From an uncultured Candidatus Melainabacteria bacterium (GTDB lineage: Bacteria; Cyanobacteriota; Vampirovibrionia; Gastranaerophilales; Gastranaerophilaceae), in NCBI GenBank assembly GCA_937891325.1, contig CALAFU010000284.1, positions 1-9,279 on the forward strand: a DNA stretch of 9,279 bases, given 5' to 3'. Each line of letters opens with the position of its first letter. The first letter of the stretch is position 1. The translations under genes and the position numbers were made by a program. The notes under the pieces are model-generated. The model saw only the letters and a program-made list of their open reading frames with translations, made no database searches and was not told the origin of the DNA. Positions 1-6,572 of this stretch are shown here, piece after piece.

Positions 1-80
1 TTAAAAGTTGCGTTATTACTAGGGTTTCCCCCCCCCCCCCCGCAAAGTTGAGAGGCTTTATTTTCAACATTTTTAGCCAT
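1..80 (-). CDS. 5' end of a small unrecognised gene carrying a 14-G tract (runs off the window)
   Basis: An ATG at 80-78 is preceded by GGAG (90-87) at six-base spacing, a good ribosome binding site, and lies 22 bases after the stop of the 141-aa gene on the same strand, so the two look like an operon. The protein begins MAKNVENKASQLC, then five glycines encoded by the G tract, then NPSNNATF, and is still open at the window edge. With 14 Gs, as read here, the frame is open. With 13 it is open in another frame. With 12 or 15 it ends right after the glycines at TAG followed by two in-frame TAA codons. I do not recognise the product. The start and binding site are seen directly; that the gene is translated is inference. 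Too little is visible to assign a function. Confidence 0.5.
   Translation of the reverse strand, partial: MAKNVENKASQLCGGGGGNPSNNATF
28..41. repeat. 14-base poly-C (poly-G on the minus strand) homopolymer tract
   Basis: There are fourteen consecutive C in an otherwise AT-rich region, inside the start of the minus-strand gene beginning at 80. Tracts of this type are classic slipped-strand mispairing sites for phase variation when they lie early in a coding frame. A sequencing or assembly error in tract length is the main alternative. Confidence 0.85.
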
Positions 81-102
81 ACTTTACTCCTTTAAATTTA
101 AA

Positions 103-528
103 TTAAACAGCAATAGTAAAATTATTAAAGTTCTTACCTAACAAATTTTGGTAAGAGTATGCACTAAGTGCTTTTGAGTATTGCAAATTACGTTGAGCAT
201 CATAATATCCACTCATTCCAACCTTTTCGTAATCGCTTTTTGTCATCTGTGACAAACTTTTCACAGATGAATTACTGTTCTCTCTTAATGATTGCGCAGT
301 TTGTTCTGCATAATAGCGTAATTTTTCGCTAATAGTAATCTCATCGTCTTTATTGTAATCCATTTCTTCTTTATATTGAGGATCACCTTTTTTAATAACG
401 CTTGTTCCAGATTTTTGCGCATCTTTAATCATCTCTTGTGCAGTATTTTTCACAAGAGAAACTGTTGATTTCATATTCAACAAGTTATTTATTGCGTTAT
501 TATTCAATGATGTAGACGACATATCCAT
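103..528 (-). CDS. 141-aa hypothetical small helical protein
   Basis: I do not recognise this protein. It is 141 aa, polar, rich in Ser, Asn, Lys and Tyr, with no signal peptide or membrane segment, and probably mostly helical in the first half. Residues 43-52 read SVIKKGDPQY, which closely resembles SVIKDDPDY (residues 53-61) in the 111-aa protein at the other end of the window. The preceding residues also match in part (DAQKSG against DAKAAG). The C-terminal part is Tyr-rich (YYDAQRNLQYSKALSAYSY, about residues 108-126). The start is uncertain: ATG at 528 and ATG at 522 are both possible and neither has a strong Shine-Dalgarno (only a weak GTGG/GGTAG further up). It is followed after 22 bases by the next minus-strand gene, so co-transcription is likely. 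Family membership with the 111-aa protein is inference from the motif. Confidence 0.75.
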   Translation of the reverse strand: MDMSSTSLNNNAINNLLNMKSTVSLVKNTAQEMIKDAQKSGTSVIKKGDPQYKEEMDYNKDDEITISEKLRYYAEQTAQSLRENSNSSVKSLSQMTKSDYEKVGMSGYYDAQRNLQYSKALSAYSYQNLLGKNFNNFTIAV

Positions 529-562
529 ATTTTTATACTACCACATTTCAGCTTAAATTATT

Positions 563-574
563 CATTTTAAAATG
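563..574. repeat. 12-bp perfect palindrome CATTTTAAAATG
   Basis: A perfect inverted repeat lies in the intergenic region between the divergent small genes, about 35 bp upstream of the 141-aa gene start. It could be an operator, but AT-only palindromes of this size arise by chance in AT-rich DNA. Confidence 0.35.
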
Positions 575-620
575 TATTTTATAAGATATATTAAGTAACA
601 ATTTCCTACATATAGTCGAG

Positions 621-630
621 GGTCTAGACC
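621..630. repeat. 10-bp perfect palindrome GGTCTAGACC
   Basis: This GC-containing palindrome lies about 27 bp upstream of the -35 of the plus-strand promoter at 657-686, in the divergent intergenic region. It is a possible regulator site; no known operator is recognised. A weak ACC-TTTT-GGT inverted repeat follows at 641-650. Confidence 0.35.
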
Positions 631-656
631 TTATTTATTCACCTTTTGGTTGATGT

Positions 657-686
657 TTGAGTTCAAATAATTTGGTTTAATAGAAT
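657..686 (+). promoter_or_regulatory. Putative sigma-70-type promoter for the 54-aa gene and the diguanylate cyclase
   Basis: TTGAGT (657-662) and TAGAAT (681-686) are separated by 18 bases. Transcription would start near 693, just ahead of the ribosome binding site of the 54-aa gene. The rplI promoter uses the same -10 hexamer, which adds some support. Confidence 0.45.
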
Positions 687-706
687 TACAGAAGAGAGAG
701 GAATTT

Positions 707-871
707 ATGAATATTCACGAAGAATGTATGATTAATTATTTACAAAAACCAGATGAGTTATCTCACACAACAGATGTACTTAGATTGAACAATGCTTTAT
801 TAGCAAAAAAAATGAAAAATAAATTATTCCTTGCAAAAAATATCAATGTCAACTATACTGATATAAAATAA
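707..871 (+). CDS. 54-aa hypothetical protein upstream of the diguanylate cyclase
   Basis: This short ORF starts at ATG 707-709, with AGAGG at 697-701 five bases upstream, and ends at TAA 869-871. The product begins MNIHEECMINYL and ends NVNYTDIK. It is soluble, basic in its second half (LLAKKMKNKLFLAKN) and probably helical, with no recognised domain. A plausible promoter lies at 657-686, and the gene ends 27 bases before the start of the CHASE2-GGDEF gene, so the two are probably co-transcribed. Good binding-site spacing, a promoter and the tight gap favour a real gene over a chance ORF. The function is unknown; a leader role or a partner of the cyclase are both possible and neither is shown by the sequence. 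Confidence 0.6.
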   Translation: MNIHEECMINYLQKPDELSHTTDVLRLNNALLAKKMKNKLFLAKNINVNYTDIK

Positions 872-898
872 TTATATTAGTTAATTGACGAGGAAATA

Positions 899-2764
899 AT
901 GTTAAAGAAATTTTTAAAAGATTTAAAGCCAATGCACGTTATTTTAGGTGTTTTGGCATTTTTAATTGCTGTAACAATCATTGTTTTAATCGCAAGAACG
1001 GTTGATTTTGCAGACTTTATTACAAAAACAGAAAACAAAACTTTTGATTCTAGACAATCAATGCTTGTAAACAACAAGGTTAAAAAGCCTAACAAAGACA
1101 TCGTTTTAGTTACTATTGATGATGCAAGTTATGAATATTTAACAAACAAATACGGTGAATGGCCTCTACCTAGAAATGTTTATGCTGATTTAATCAACTA
1201 CTTGGAAGCTCAAAATCCAACTTCAATTTCATTTGACTTAATGTTTGTGTCTTCATTCAAGAGCAATTTGGATGCTGACAACAAATTAGCAAAAGCGATG
1301 AATTCTTATGACAACATCTTAACAGGTATGAACTTTGATGACATGTCTTATGAAGTTAGAGAACCTATCAACTTACCTGCTAGATTACAACTTACTGTTG
1401 ATAACAAATCAAATGTTGATTTTCAAGATTTAACTTTTACAAATTGCAGACCAATTTTGTCTCAAATTATCAACAGCAACACAAAAATCGGTATTCTTAA
1501 CATCGTTCGTTCTTCTGACGGCATTGTTAGAGAATTCCCTGCAGTTGTTAAATATCAAAACGACTATTATCCAAACTTAGCGTTTTTAACTGCTTTAAAT
1601 TATCAATCACAAATTGACAAAAAGCCTTACAACTCAGTTACAATCGATAAAAATTCAAATATCTTAGTAAGCAACAAAAAAATTCCTATGAACAAAGATG
1701 GCGGTCTAATTTTAAATTGGTACGGTCACTCACAAGGACAAACTTACGAACATATTCCATTGTACAAACTTGTAATGCTTATGAACGGCGAAAAAATCAA
1801 AGAACAATACAACTTTGAAAATAAAATCGTTTTCGTTGGTACAACAGCAACAAGTCTAGCTGACGTAAAAAGTATTCCAATTTCAGTAGCTGGCGAAACT
1901 TACCCAGGAGTTGAAATTTACGCAACATTTATGAACAACTTCATTGATAATAACTTTATCAAAAAAGCAGGAGTTGGCACAAACGTTGTAATTACATTGA
2001 TTTTAGCTTTAGCAGTTGGTGCAGTTGTTTTATTAACAAATTCAACAGCAATTGCCGTTTCAACAGCATTAGTTGCCGCAATTGGATATTCATTATTAAC
2101 TTACTTTATTATGATGTTTGCTAACTTATGGTTAGATGTTGTAATCCCTGTAATCTCAATATTCATTATGTTTGCGGTTGCTTATCTTGTAAAATACATT
2201 ATCAAATCAAGAGACTTTGAACAACAATACAAACTTGCAACTACTGACGGTTTGACAGAATTATACAACCACAGATATTTCCAAGACCAAATGAGAATGC
2301 AAATTGCAAATTGCACACGTTACAACAGCGAATTTTCTATGATTATTATTGATATTGACCACTTCAAAAAGTTCAATGATACTTACGGACACCAAGCTGG
2401 TGATGCCGTATTAAAACAAGTTGCACAAACATTAAAAACTAATACTCGTGCAACTGATATCGTTTGCAGATACGGTGGTGAAGAAATGAGCATCATTCTT
2501 ACAAACACAGACAAGGAAGAAGCTATCAAAAACGCTCACAGAATTTGTAAAGCTGTCTCAGATAGAGTGTTTAAATTGAGTGCAACTCAAACAACACACG
2601 TAACAATCAGTTTAGGAGTTTCAACCTTCCCTCAAGACGGTGACAGCCCTCAACAAATTATTGAAGTTGCTGACCAAGGTTTGTATTACGCAAAAGAACA
2701 CGGCAGAAACCAAGTTGGTTTAGCTGAATTCAATGAAAACCCACCTGAAACAACTGAAGGTTAA
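899..2764 (+). CDS. CHASE2 sensor diguanylate cyclase (GGDEF)
   Basis: This is a membrane-bound enzyme predicted to make cyclic di-GMP from two GTP under control of an extracytoplasmic sensor. Order: N-terminal membrane segment (about 14-32); CHASE2 domain (about 34-350), with DIVLVTIDDAS, EWPLPR and SISFDLMF segments typical of that family; three more membrane segments (about 361-380, 382-406, 411-434); then a cytoplasmic GGDEF domain (about 445-610). In the latter, TDGLTELYN (449-457), DIDHFKKFND (485-494) and the active-site loop GGEEM (526-530) are visible. The loop is GGEEF-like with Met in the last position. The product-inhibition I-site RxxD is intact (RATD, 517-520), five residues before the loop, so feedback inhibition is expected. 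The ATG has GAGG at 890-893, five bases upstream. The gene is 27 bases after the 54-aa ORF and converges on the dGTPase gene. The sensed signal is unknown. Confidence 0.93.
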   Translation: MLKKFLKDLKPMHVILGVLAFLIAVTIIVLIARTVDFADFITKTENKTFDSRQSMLVNNKVKKPNKDIVLVTIDDASYEYLTNKYGEWPLPRNVYADLINYLEAQNPTSISFDLMFVSSFKSNLDADNKLAKAMNSYDNILTGMNFDDMSYEVREPINLPARLQLTVDNKSNVDFQDLTFTNCRPILSQIINSNTKIGILNIVRSSDGIVREFPAVVKYQNDYYPNLAFLTALNYQSQIDKKPYNSVTIDKNSNILVSNKKIPMNKDGGLILNWYGHSQGQTYEHIPLYKLVMLMNGEKIKEQYNFENKIVFVGTTATSLADVKSIPISVAGETYPGVEIYATFMNNFIDNNFIKKAGVGTNVVITLILALAVGAVVLLTNSTAIAVSTALVAAIGYSLLTYFIMMFANLWLDVVIPVISIFIMFAVAYLVKYIIKSRDFEQQYKLATTDGLTELYNHRYFQDQMRMQIANCTRYNSEFSMIIIDIDHFKKFNDTYGHQAGDAVLKQVAQTLKTNTRATDIVCRYGGEEMSIILTNTDKEEAIKNAHRICKAVSDRVFKLSATQTTHVTISLGVSTFPQDGDSPQQIIEVADQGLYYAKEHGRNQVGLAEFNENPPETTEG

Positions 2765-2782
2765 GAAAATAAAAACATAACT

Positions 2783-2813
2783 AAAAGGTTGCTATTAGTA
2801 GCAACCTTTTTTT
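2783..2813. terminator. Rho-independent terminator shared by convergent genes
   Basis: GGTTGCTA (2787-2794) pairs with TAGCAACC (2799-2806) around a 4-base loop, extended by AAAA/TTTT to a 12-bp stem. Seven T (2807-2813) follow on the plus strand, a strong terminator for the diguanylate cyclase. On the minus strand only four T follow, so termination of the dGTPase gene is weaker. The dGTPase stop codon (2797-2795) lies in the loop and its last codons form part of the stem. Confidence 0.85.
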
Positions 2814-3814
2814 ATTAATCTGAATATCGCATCATCTTTGTTTGTGGCTTGAATTTCTTTTGGAATGAATAATTCCTTGAATTTTTCAATTGCGTATTGG
2901 TCAGTCATACTAGAAATATAATCAACAACAATTCTTTCAATCTTGCCTTCTGGAACTTGATTTTTCAAGAAATCAGTATAGTATTTGAAAAGTTCACAAA
3001 CAATACGTGCCGTTTTCTTTTCTTCTAATTTTGCTGGAGAATTTGTATAAATGTTTTCAAACATCCATTCTCTTAATTTTGTTGTATAAAGCCAACATTC
3101 ATCACTCATAGAAATATTAGGTTTACCTTCAGAATAAAGAATGATGTCGTTAATCATTTTACTCAAGCGCTTATTTTTATTAGAAGTAAAATACTCTTTG
3201 CACTCTTGCGGTAAATCCTCTTCCGAAATAATTTCAGCTCTAATAGAATCGTCAATATCGTGGTTAATATAAGCTATTTTATCGGCTAATTGAACAACTT
3301 GAGCCTCTGAAGTTTTTGGAGTAAAGCCCCAAGAGTGAGTATAAATACCGTCAATAGTTTCTTGACACAAATTCAAATCTTCAAGCACTTCAACAACACG
3401 AACACTTTGTTCATTATGTCTAAAACCACCTTCTACCAAGTGATTTAAAACACCTTCACCGCAGTGCCCAAATGGTGTGTGACCTAAATCGTGACCTAGT
3501 GCGATAGCTTCGGTTAAATCTTCATTTAAAGCCAATGCACGGGAAATTGTACGCGCAATTTGTGAAACCTCTAACGTATGAGTTAGACGAGTTCTAAAGT
3601 GGTCGTCAAAAGGCGATAAGAAAACTTGAGTTTTGTGTTTCAAACGTCTAAACGCTTTTGAGTGAATAATTCTATCTCTATCACGTTGAAACTCTGAACG
3701 TATATTGCAAGGTTCTACGGGTCTTTTACGACCTTTTGTGTACTTACTTTTTGTTGCAAATTCACTTAAATTTGCTATTTCTAAATTTTCAATTCTCTCT
3801 TTTACTGTAGTCAT
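2795..3814 (-). CDS. dgt: dGTPase-like HD-domain triphosphohydrolase
   Basis: A metal-dependent HD-superfamily enzyme of the deoxyguanosinetriphosphate triphosphohydrolase-like family. Family members cleave dNTPs to deoxynucleoside plus triphosphate and help control dNTP pools; actual substrate preference cannot be read from sequence. The HD metal ligands are visible: H79 in RTRLTHTLEV, H108-D109 in ALGHDLGHTPFGH, and D178 in QLADKIAYINHDIDD. The N-terminal RSEFQRDRDRIIHSKAFRRL block (39-58) is also typical. Length (339 aa) fits the shorter, non-enterobacterial form. The start at 3814 has no good Shine-Dalgarno (only AT-rich sequence upstream), so a weak or unusual start is likely; no better in-frame start fits because the conserved N-terminus begins soon after. 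It is divergent from the aminotransferase and convergent with the diguanylate cyclase. The final residues KKGCY and the stop are encoded within the shared terminator hairpin. Confidence 0.92.
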   Translation of the reverse strand: MTTVKERIENLEIANLSEFATKSKYTKGRKRPVEPCNIRSEFQRDRDRIIHSKAFRRLKHKTQVFLSPFDDHFRTRLTHTLEVSQIARTISRALALNEDLTEAIALGHDLGHTPFGHCGEGVLNHLVEGGFRHNEQSVRVVEVLEDLNLCQETIDGIYTHSWGFTPKTSEAQVVQLADKIAYINHDIDDSIRAEIISEEDLPQECKEYFTSNKNKRLSKMINDIILYSEGKPNISMSDECWLYTTKLREWMFENIYTNSPAKLEEKKTARIVCELFKYYTDFLKNQVPEGKIERIVVDYISSMTDQYAIEKFKELFIPKEIQATNKDDAIFRLIKKGCY

Positions 3815-3844
3815 AATTAAATTTTATCTTATTTTTATAAATTA

Positions 3845-3853
3845 TGCTATAAT
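3845..3853 (+). promoter_or_regulatory. Extended -10 promoter for the aminotransferase operon
   Basis: TGCTATAAT gives a perfect TATAAT (3848-3853) with the TG extension. The -35 region is poor (TATCTT-like at 3825-3830), as is common for extended -10 promoters. The start site would be near 3860, about 30 bases before the aminotransferase ATG. Confidence 0.55.
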
Positions 3854-3868
3854 TACGAAGGTAAAACC

Positions 3869-3928
3869 ATGCAAATAAAGGATATCTGGAATGAAAAAAT
3901 TATTCAACGAATTCGCTGGAAATATTGA
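3869..3928 (+). other. Possible 19-codon upstream ORF overlapping the aminotransferase start
   Basis: ATG at 3869 has GAAGG (3857-3861) seven bases upstream and reads MQIKDIWNEK... to TGA at 3926-3928, overlapping the aminotransferase start in another frame. It would be translated from the same transcript. It contains one Trp in WNEK and one in RWKY but no run of regulatory codons, so chance is a real alternative. Confidence 0.25.
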
Positions 3929-5135
3929 TACATACATAATGTTCAAGATTAAAGAAAGAACTGCTCAATTAAAAGATGAGTTGACTCAAAAAAACAGAGC
4001 GCCAATTTCTTTGTCTATGGGCGCACCAACAACAATGCCTCCAAAATTCTTGCTTGATGCTATGAAGGAAGCACTTGATGAAAAAGGTATGCACACATAT
4101 TCAAATCCAAAAGGCGAAAAATATTTGCTTGATGCGATTAAAACTCGTATGAAAAACCGCTTTGGAGTTGATATTGAAACTAACGAAATTTGTTCATTAA
4201 TTGGTTCAAAAGAAGGTATTGCAAACTTTTTAAGAGGAATAATTTCACCAACAACAAATGAACAAGAAAAAGATATTATTTTAATTCCAGACCCATCTTA
4301 TGCATCTTACGGCGAAATGATTAAAGTTTCTGGCGGTAAGAGTTATCCAATGCCATTAACTCACGAAAACGACTATATGCCGGATTTAGACGAGGTATGG
4401 AACAACTTGCAAAAAGAAGGTTTAAATCCTGATAAAGTTAAAGCAATGCTTATAAACTATCCGAACAACCCTCTTGGTGCATCTTGCACATTTGAATATT
4501 TGAAAAAAGTTGTAGATTTTTGCAAGAAACACGACATTTTGTTAATGTCCGATGCAGCTTATGCTGATATGTATTTTGACGAAGTTCACAAACCTCATAG
4601 TACATTAGAGGTTGAAGGCGCAAAAGAAGTTACAGTAGAATTTCACAGTTTTTCAAAACCTTATGCAATGACAGGTTGGCGTATTGGCTGGGTTTGCGGA
4701 AACAAAGACATCGTTCAACAATTTGCAAAATTAAAATCTACAATTGATTCAGGAATTTTCAAACCTATTCAAAAAGCCTCTGCAAAAATTTTAAACTCAA
4801 AAGAAGGCGACGAATACATTGTTTGGGCAAATCAAGAAATTAAAAAGAAGGCTGATTATTTTGTAAAAGCATTTACAGAGGAATTAAATTGGGAAATTAA
4901 AAACGTTCCAACAGCAACCTTCTACCAATGGTTGCCTGTACCTAAAAAATATGAAAGCGCAACAGAATTTTGCAATGCATTACTTGAAAAATCGGGTGTT
5001 GTAATGGTTCCTGGTGATGCATTTGGAAAATATGGAGCAGGATTTGTTAGAGTTTCTATCGTTTGCTCACTTGAAGAATTACAAGAAGTCATAAGACGTA
5101 TGAAGGAAGACGGTTTCACATACAATGCAAATTAA
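3891..5135 (+). CDS. Class I/II PLP aminotransferase, LL-diaminopimelate aminotransferase-like
   Basis: A fold-type I PLP aminotransferase whose motifs best match LL-diaminopimelate aminotransferase (DapL), which converts tetrahydrodipicolinate to LL-diaminopimelate for lysine and peptidoglycan using glutamate. Visible: LIGSKEGIANF (103-113) and EFHSFSKPYAMTGWRIGW (250-267), both DapL-like; the PLP lysine K256; NYPNNP (189-194); SDAAY (220-224) with the pyridine-nitrogen Asp D221; IDSGIF (285-290); and the C-terminal carboxylate-binding R387 in FVRVSI. Length 414 aa matches DapL. The usual GDPD segment near residue 43 reads GAPTTMPP, so a shifted substrate specificity is possible and I leave the symbol blank. 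The ATG has AAGGA at 3878-3882, eight bases upstream. The last 11 bases overlap the next gene, implying one operon and translational coupling. Confidence 0.85.
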   Translation: MKKLFNEFAGNIDTYIMFKIKERTAQLKDELTQKNRAPISLSMGAPTTMPPKFLLDAMKEALDEKGMHTYSNPKGEKYLLDAIKTRMKNRFGVDIETNEICSLIGSKEGIANFLRGIISPTTNEQEKDIILIPDPSYASYGEMIKVSGGKSYPMPLTHENDYMPDLDEVWNNLQKEGLNPDKVKAMLINYPNNPLGASCTFEYLKKVVDFCKKHDILLMSDAAYADMYFDEVHKPHSTLEVEGAKEVTVEFHSFSKPYAMTGWRIGWVCGNKDIVQQFAKLKSTIDSGIFKPIQKASAKILNSKEGDEYIVWANQEIKKKADYFVKAFTEELNWEIKNVPTATFYQWLPVPKKYESATEFCNALLEKSGVVMVPGDAFGKYGAGFVRVSIVCSLEELQEVIRRMKEDGFTYNAN

Positions 5136-6501
5136 CGAAGAAATTAACGTAACAGTTGAAAAGATTTCAAACTTAGGCTTTGGAATTGCACATCACGATG
5201 GAATGGTTGTTTTTATTGAAAATGCTTGCCCCGAAGATGAATTGAAAGTAAAAATTACAAAAGTAAGCAAAACTTATGCAAATGCTGAAATTGCGGAAAT
5301 TACAAAGCCATCACCTCACCGAGTTGAACCGTTTTGTGCAATGCAAAAAGTTTGTGGAGCTTGCCAATTACAGTTTATCGACTATGATTACCAACTAAAA
5401 TTAAAAAAAGAAATTGTTGAAGATACGCTTCACTCAATCGGTGGCTTTGATTTTGAAGTAAAAGACCCTATTGCAAGCCCTATGATTAAAGAATATCGCT
5501 GCAAGGTTCAATATCCAATAGGTCAAACAAAAGTTTCTAAGCGCATTTTAGCCGGATATTACAAACCAAAATCTCACGAAATTGTAAACATCAAACATTG
5601 TCCAATTCAACCAGAAATTTGCGATAAAATAATTGATTTTATTCGAGAAAAAGCACTTGAATTGGGCGTTACAGGTTACAGAGAAAATAAGCACGTTGGC
5701 GATTTAAGACATGTTGTTATTCGTTCGTCAATTGCAACAGGCAAAAATCTTGTAGTGCTTGTAATTAACGCAAAAAAATCCTTTAAAAAGATTGAAGATT
5801 TGGCAAATACGATTTACTCAAACTTCAAAGAGGTTTCAGGAGTTTGCCTAAACTTTAACCCAAATAAATCAAATGTAATTTTAACCGACAAATCTGAACT
5901 TGTTGTCGGCAAGGATTTTGTAAAAGAAAGGATTTTAGATAAAACCTTTAGAATTGGCGCAAACACCTTCTTTCAAGTTAATCCTAAGAGTGCTGAAAAC
6001 ATTTTTGCTTATGTTAAAGATTACATCAAAAGCAAATATCCAGAGTCGACTGTATTTGATGCATACGCTGGTGTTACAACCTTTGGTATCACTGTAAGTG
6101 ACGCATGCAAAAAGGTTGTCAGTGTAGAAAGTTGCAAAGAAGCCGTTGATTTAGCGCAAGAAACTCTAAAATTAAACGAAATTAAAAACGTTGAACTTCA
6201 CAACATGGATGCAGAAAAATTCTTTGAAAAAGAGTTAAACACAAAAGGCAGAAGATTTAACATCACAATTCTTGACCCACCAAGAAAAGGTTCAACAGAA
6301 AAAACTTTAGAAAATGTTTTAAAATTAACAACTGACCGCATAATTTATGTAAGTTGCAACCCCGCAACATTAGCTAGAGACTTGAAATATTTGCTGTCAA
6401 AAGGGGCTAAAATCGAAAGCATACAACCATTTGATATGTTCTGCCACACTTACCATATAGAAAATGTTGCGATTATAGATGTTACAGATGTAAAAAAATA
6501 A
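5125..6501 (+). CDS. rlmD: 23S rRNA (uracil-5-)-methyltransferase, RlmD/RumA family
   Basis: A SAM-dependent m5U methyltransferase of the TrmA/RumA family, expected to act on 23S rRNA (U1939 in E. coli for RlmD). Order: N-terminal TRAM domain (about 1-60); a four-Cys iron-sulfur site (C71, C77, C80 in FCAMQKVCGAC, and C159 in KHCPIQ); FFQVNP (282-287); the SAM-binding segment FDAYAGVTTFG (311-321); ILDPPRKG (382-389); the catalytic nucleophile C411 in YVSCNPATLARDL; and the C-terminal HIE (444-446) carrying the catalytic general-base Glu. Length 458 aa is normal for the family. The SAM motif has Thr where the third Gly of the usual GxGTFG stands, a mild oddity. The ATG overlaps the aminotransferase end by 11 bases with no well-spaced Shine-Dalgarno, suggesting translational coupling. 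Whether the target is U1939, U747 or both cannot be told from sequence. Confidence 0.9.
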   Translation: MQINEEINVTVEKISNLGFGIAHHDGMVVFIENACPEDELKVKITKVSKTYANAEIAEITKPSPHRVEPFCAMQKVCGACQLQFIDYDYQLKLKKEIVEDTLHSIGGFDFEVKDPIASPMIKEYRCKVQYPIGQTKVSKRILAGYYKPKSHEIVNIKHCPIQPEICDKIIDFIREKALELGVTGYRENKHVGDLRHVVIRSSIATGKNLVVLVINAKKSFKKIEDLANTIYSNFKEVSGVCLNFNPNKSNVILTDKSELVVGKDFVKERILDKTFRIGANTFFQVNPKSAENIFAYVKDYIKSKYPESTVFDAYAGVTTFGITVSDACKKVVSVESCKEAVDLAQETLKLNEIKNVELHNMDAEKFFEKELNTKGRRFNITILDPPRKGSTEKTLENVLKLTTDRIIYVSCNPATLARDLKYLLSKGAKIESIQPFDMFCHTYHIENVAIIDVTDVKK

Positions 6502-6510
6502 TAAAAATAC

Positions 6511-6539
6511 TCGACTTTTTTTTATGTTTTAGGTAGAAT
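6511..6539 (+). promoter_or_regulatory. Putative sigma-70-type promoter of rplI
   Basis: TCGACT (6511-6516) and TAGAAT (6534-6539) are 17 bases apart, with a T-run in the spacer. Arms TAGGT (6530-6534) and ACCTA (6542-6546) form a short inverted repeat overlapping the -10 and start site, a possible operator. No terminator hairpin was found between the methyltransferase and rplI, so read-through is also possible. Confidence 0.5.
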
Positions 6540-6572
6540 GAACCTACAAAGAAGATTTTAAAGGAGAAAAAA

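Noticed and set aside
529..560. Partial similarity between the leader of the 141-aa gene (TTTAAGCTGAAATGTGG) and that of the 111-aa gene (TTTTAGGCTGAATGTGCC), suggesting a shared sigma-28-like promoter.
   Set aside because: The -10 and -35 hexamers are not preserved in the 141-aa leader, and the element would put the transcription start inside the start codon.
877..1101. Minus-strand open frame opposite the 5' end of the diguanylate cyclase gene.
   Set aside because: It is antisense to a well-supported gene, with composition typical of a shadow frame.
3815..3870. A promoter for the dGTPase gene on the minus strand.
   Set aside because: Several TATAAA/CATAAT candidates exist in AT-rich sequence but none has a matching -35 at 16-18 bases.
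6502..6530. T8 run after the methyltransferase as a terminator.
   Set aside because: No stable GC-containing hairpin precedes it; the run falls in the spacer of the putative rplI promoter.
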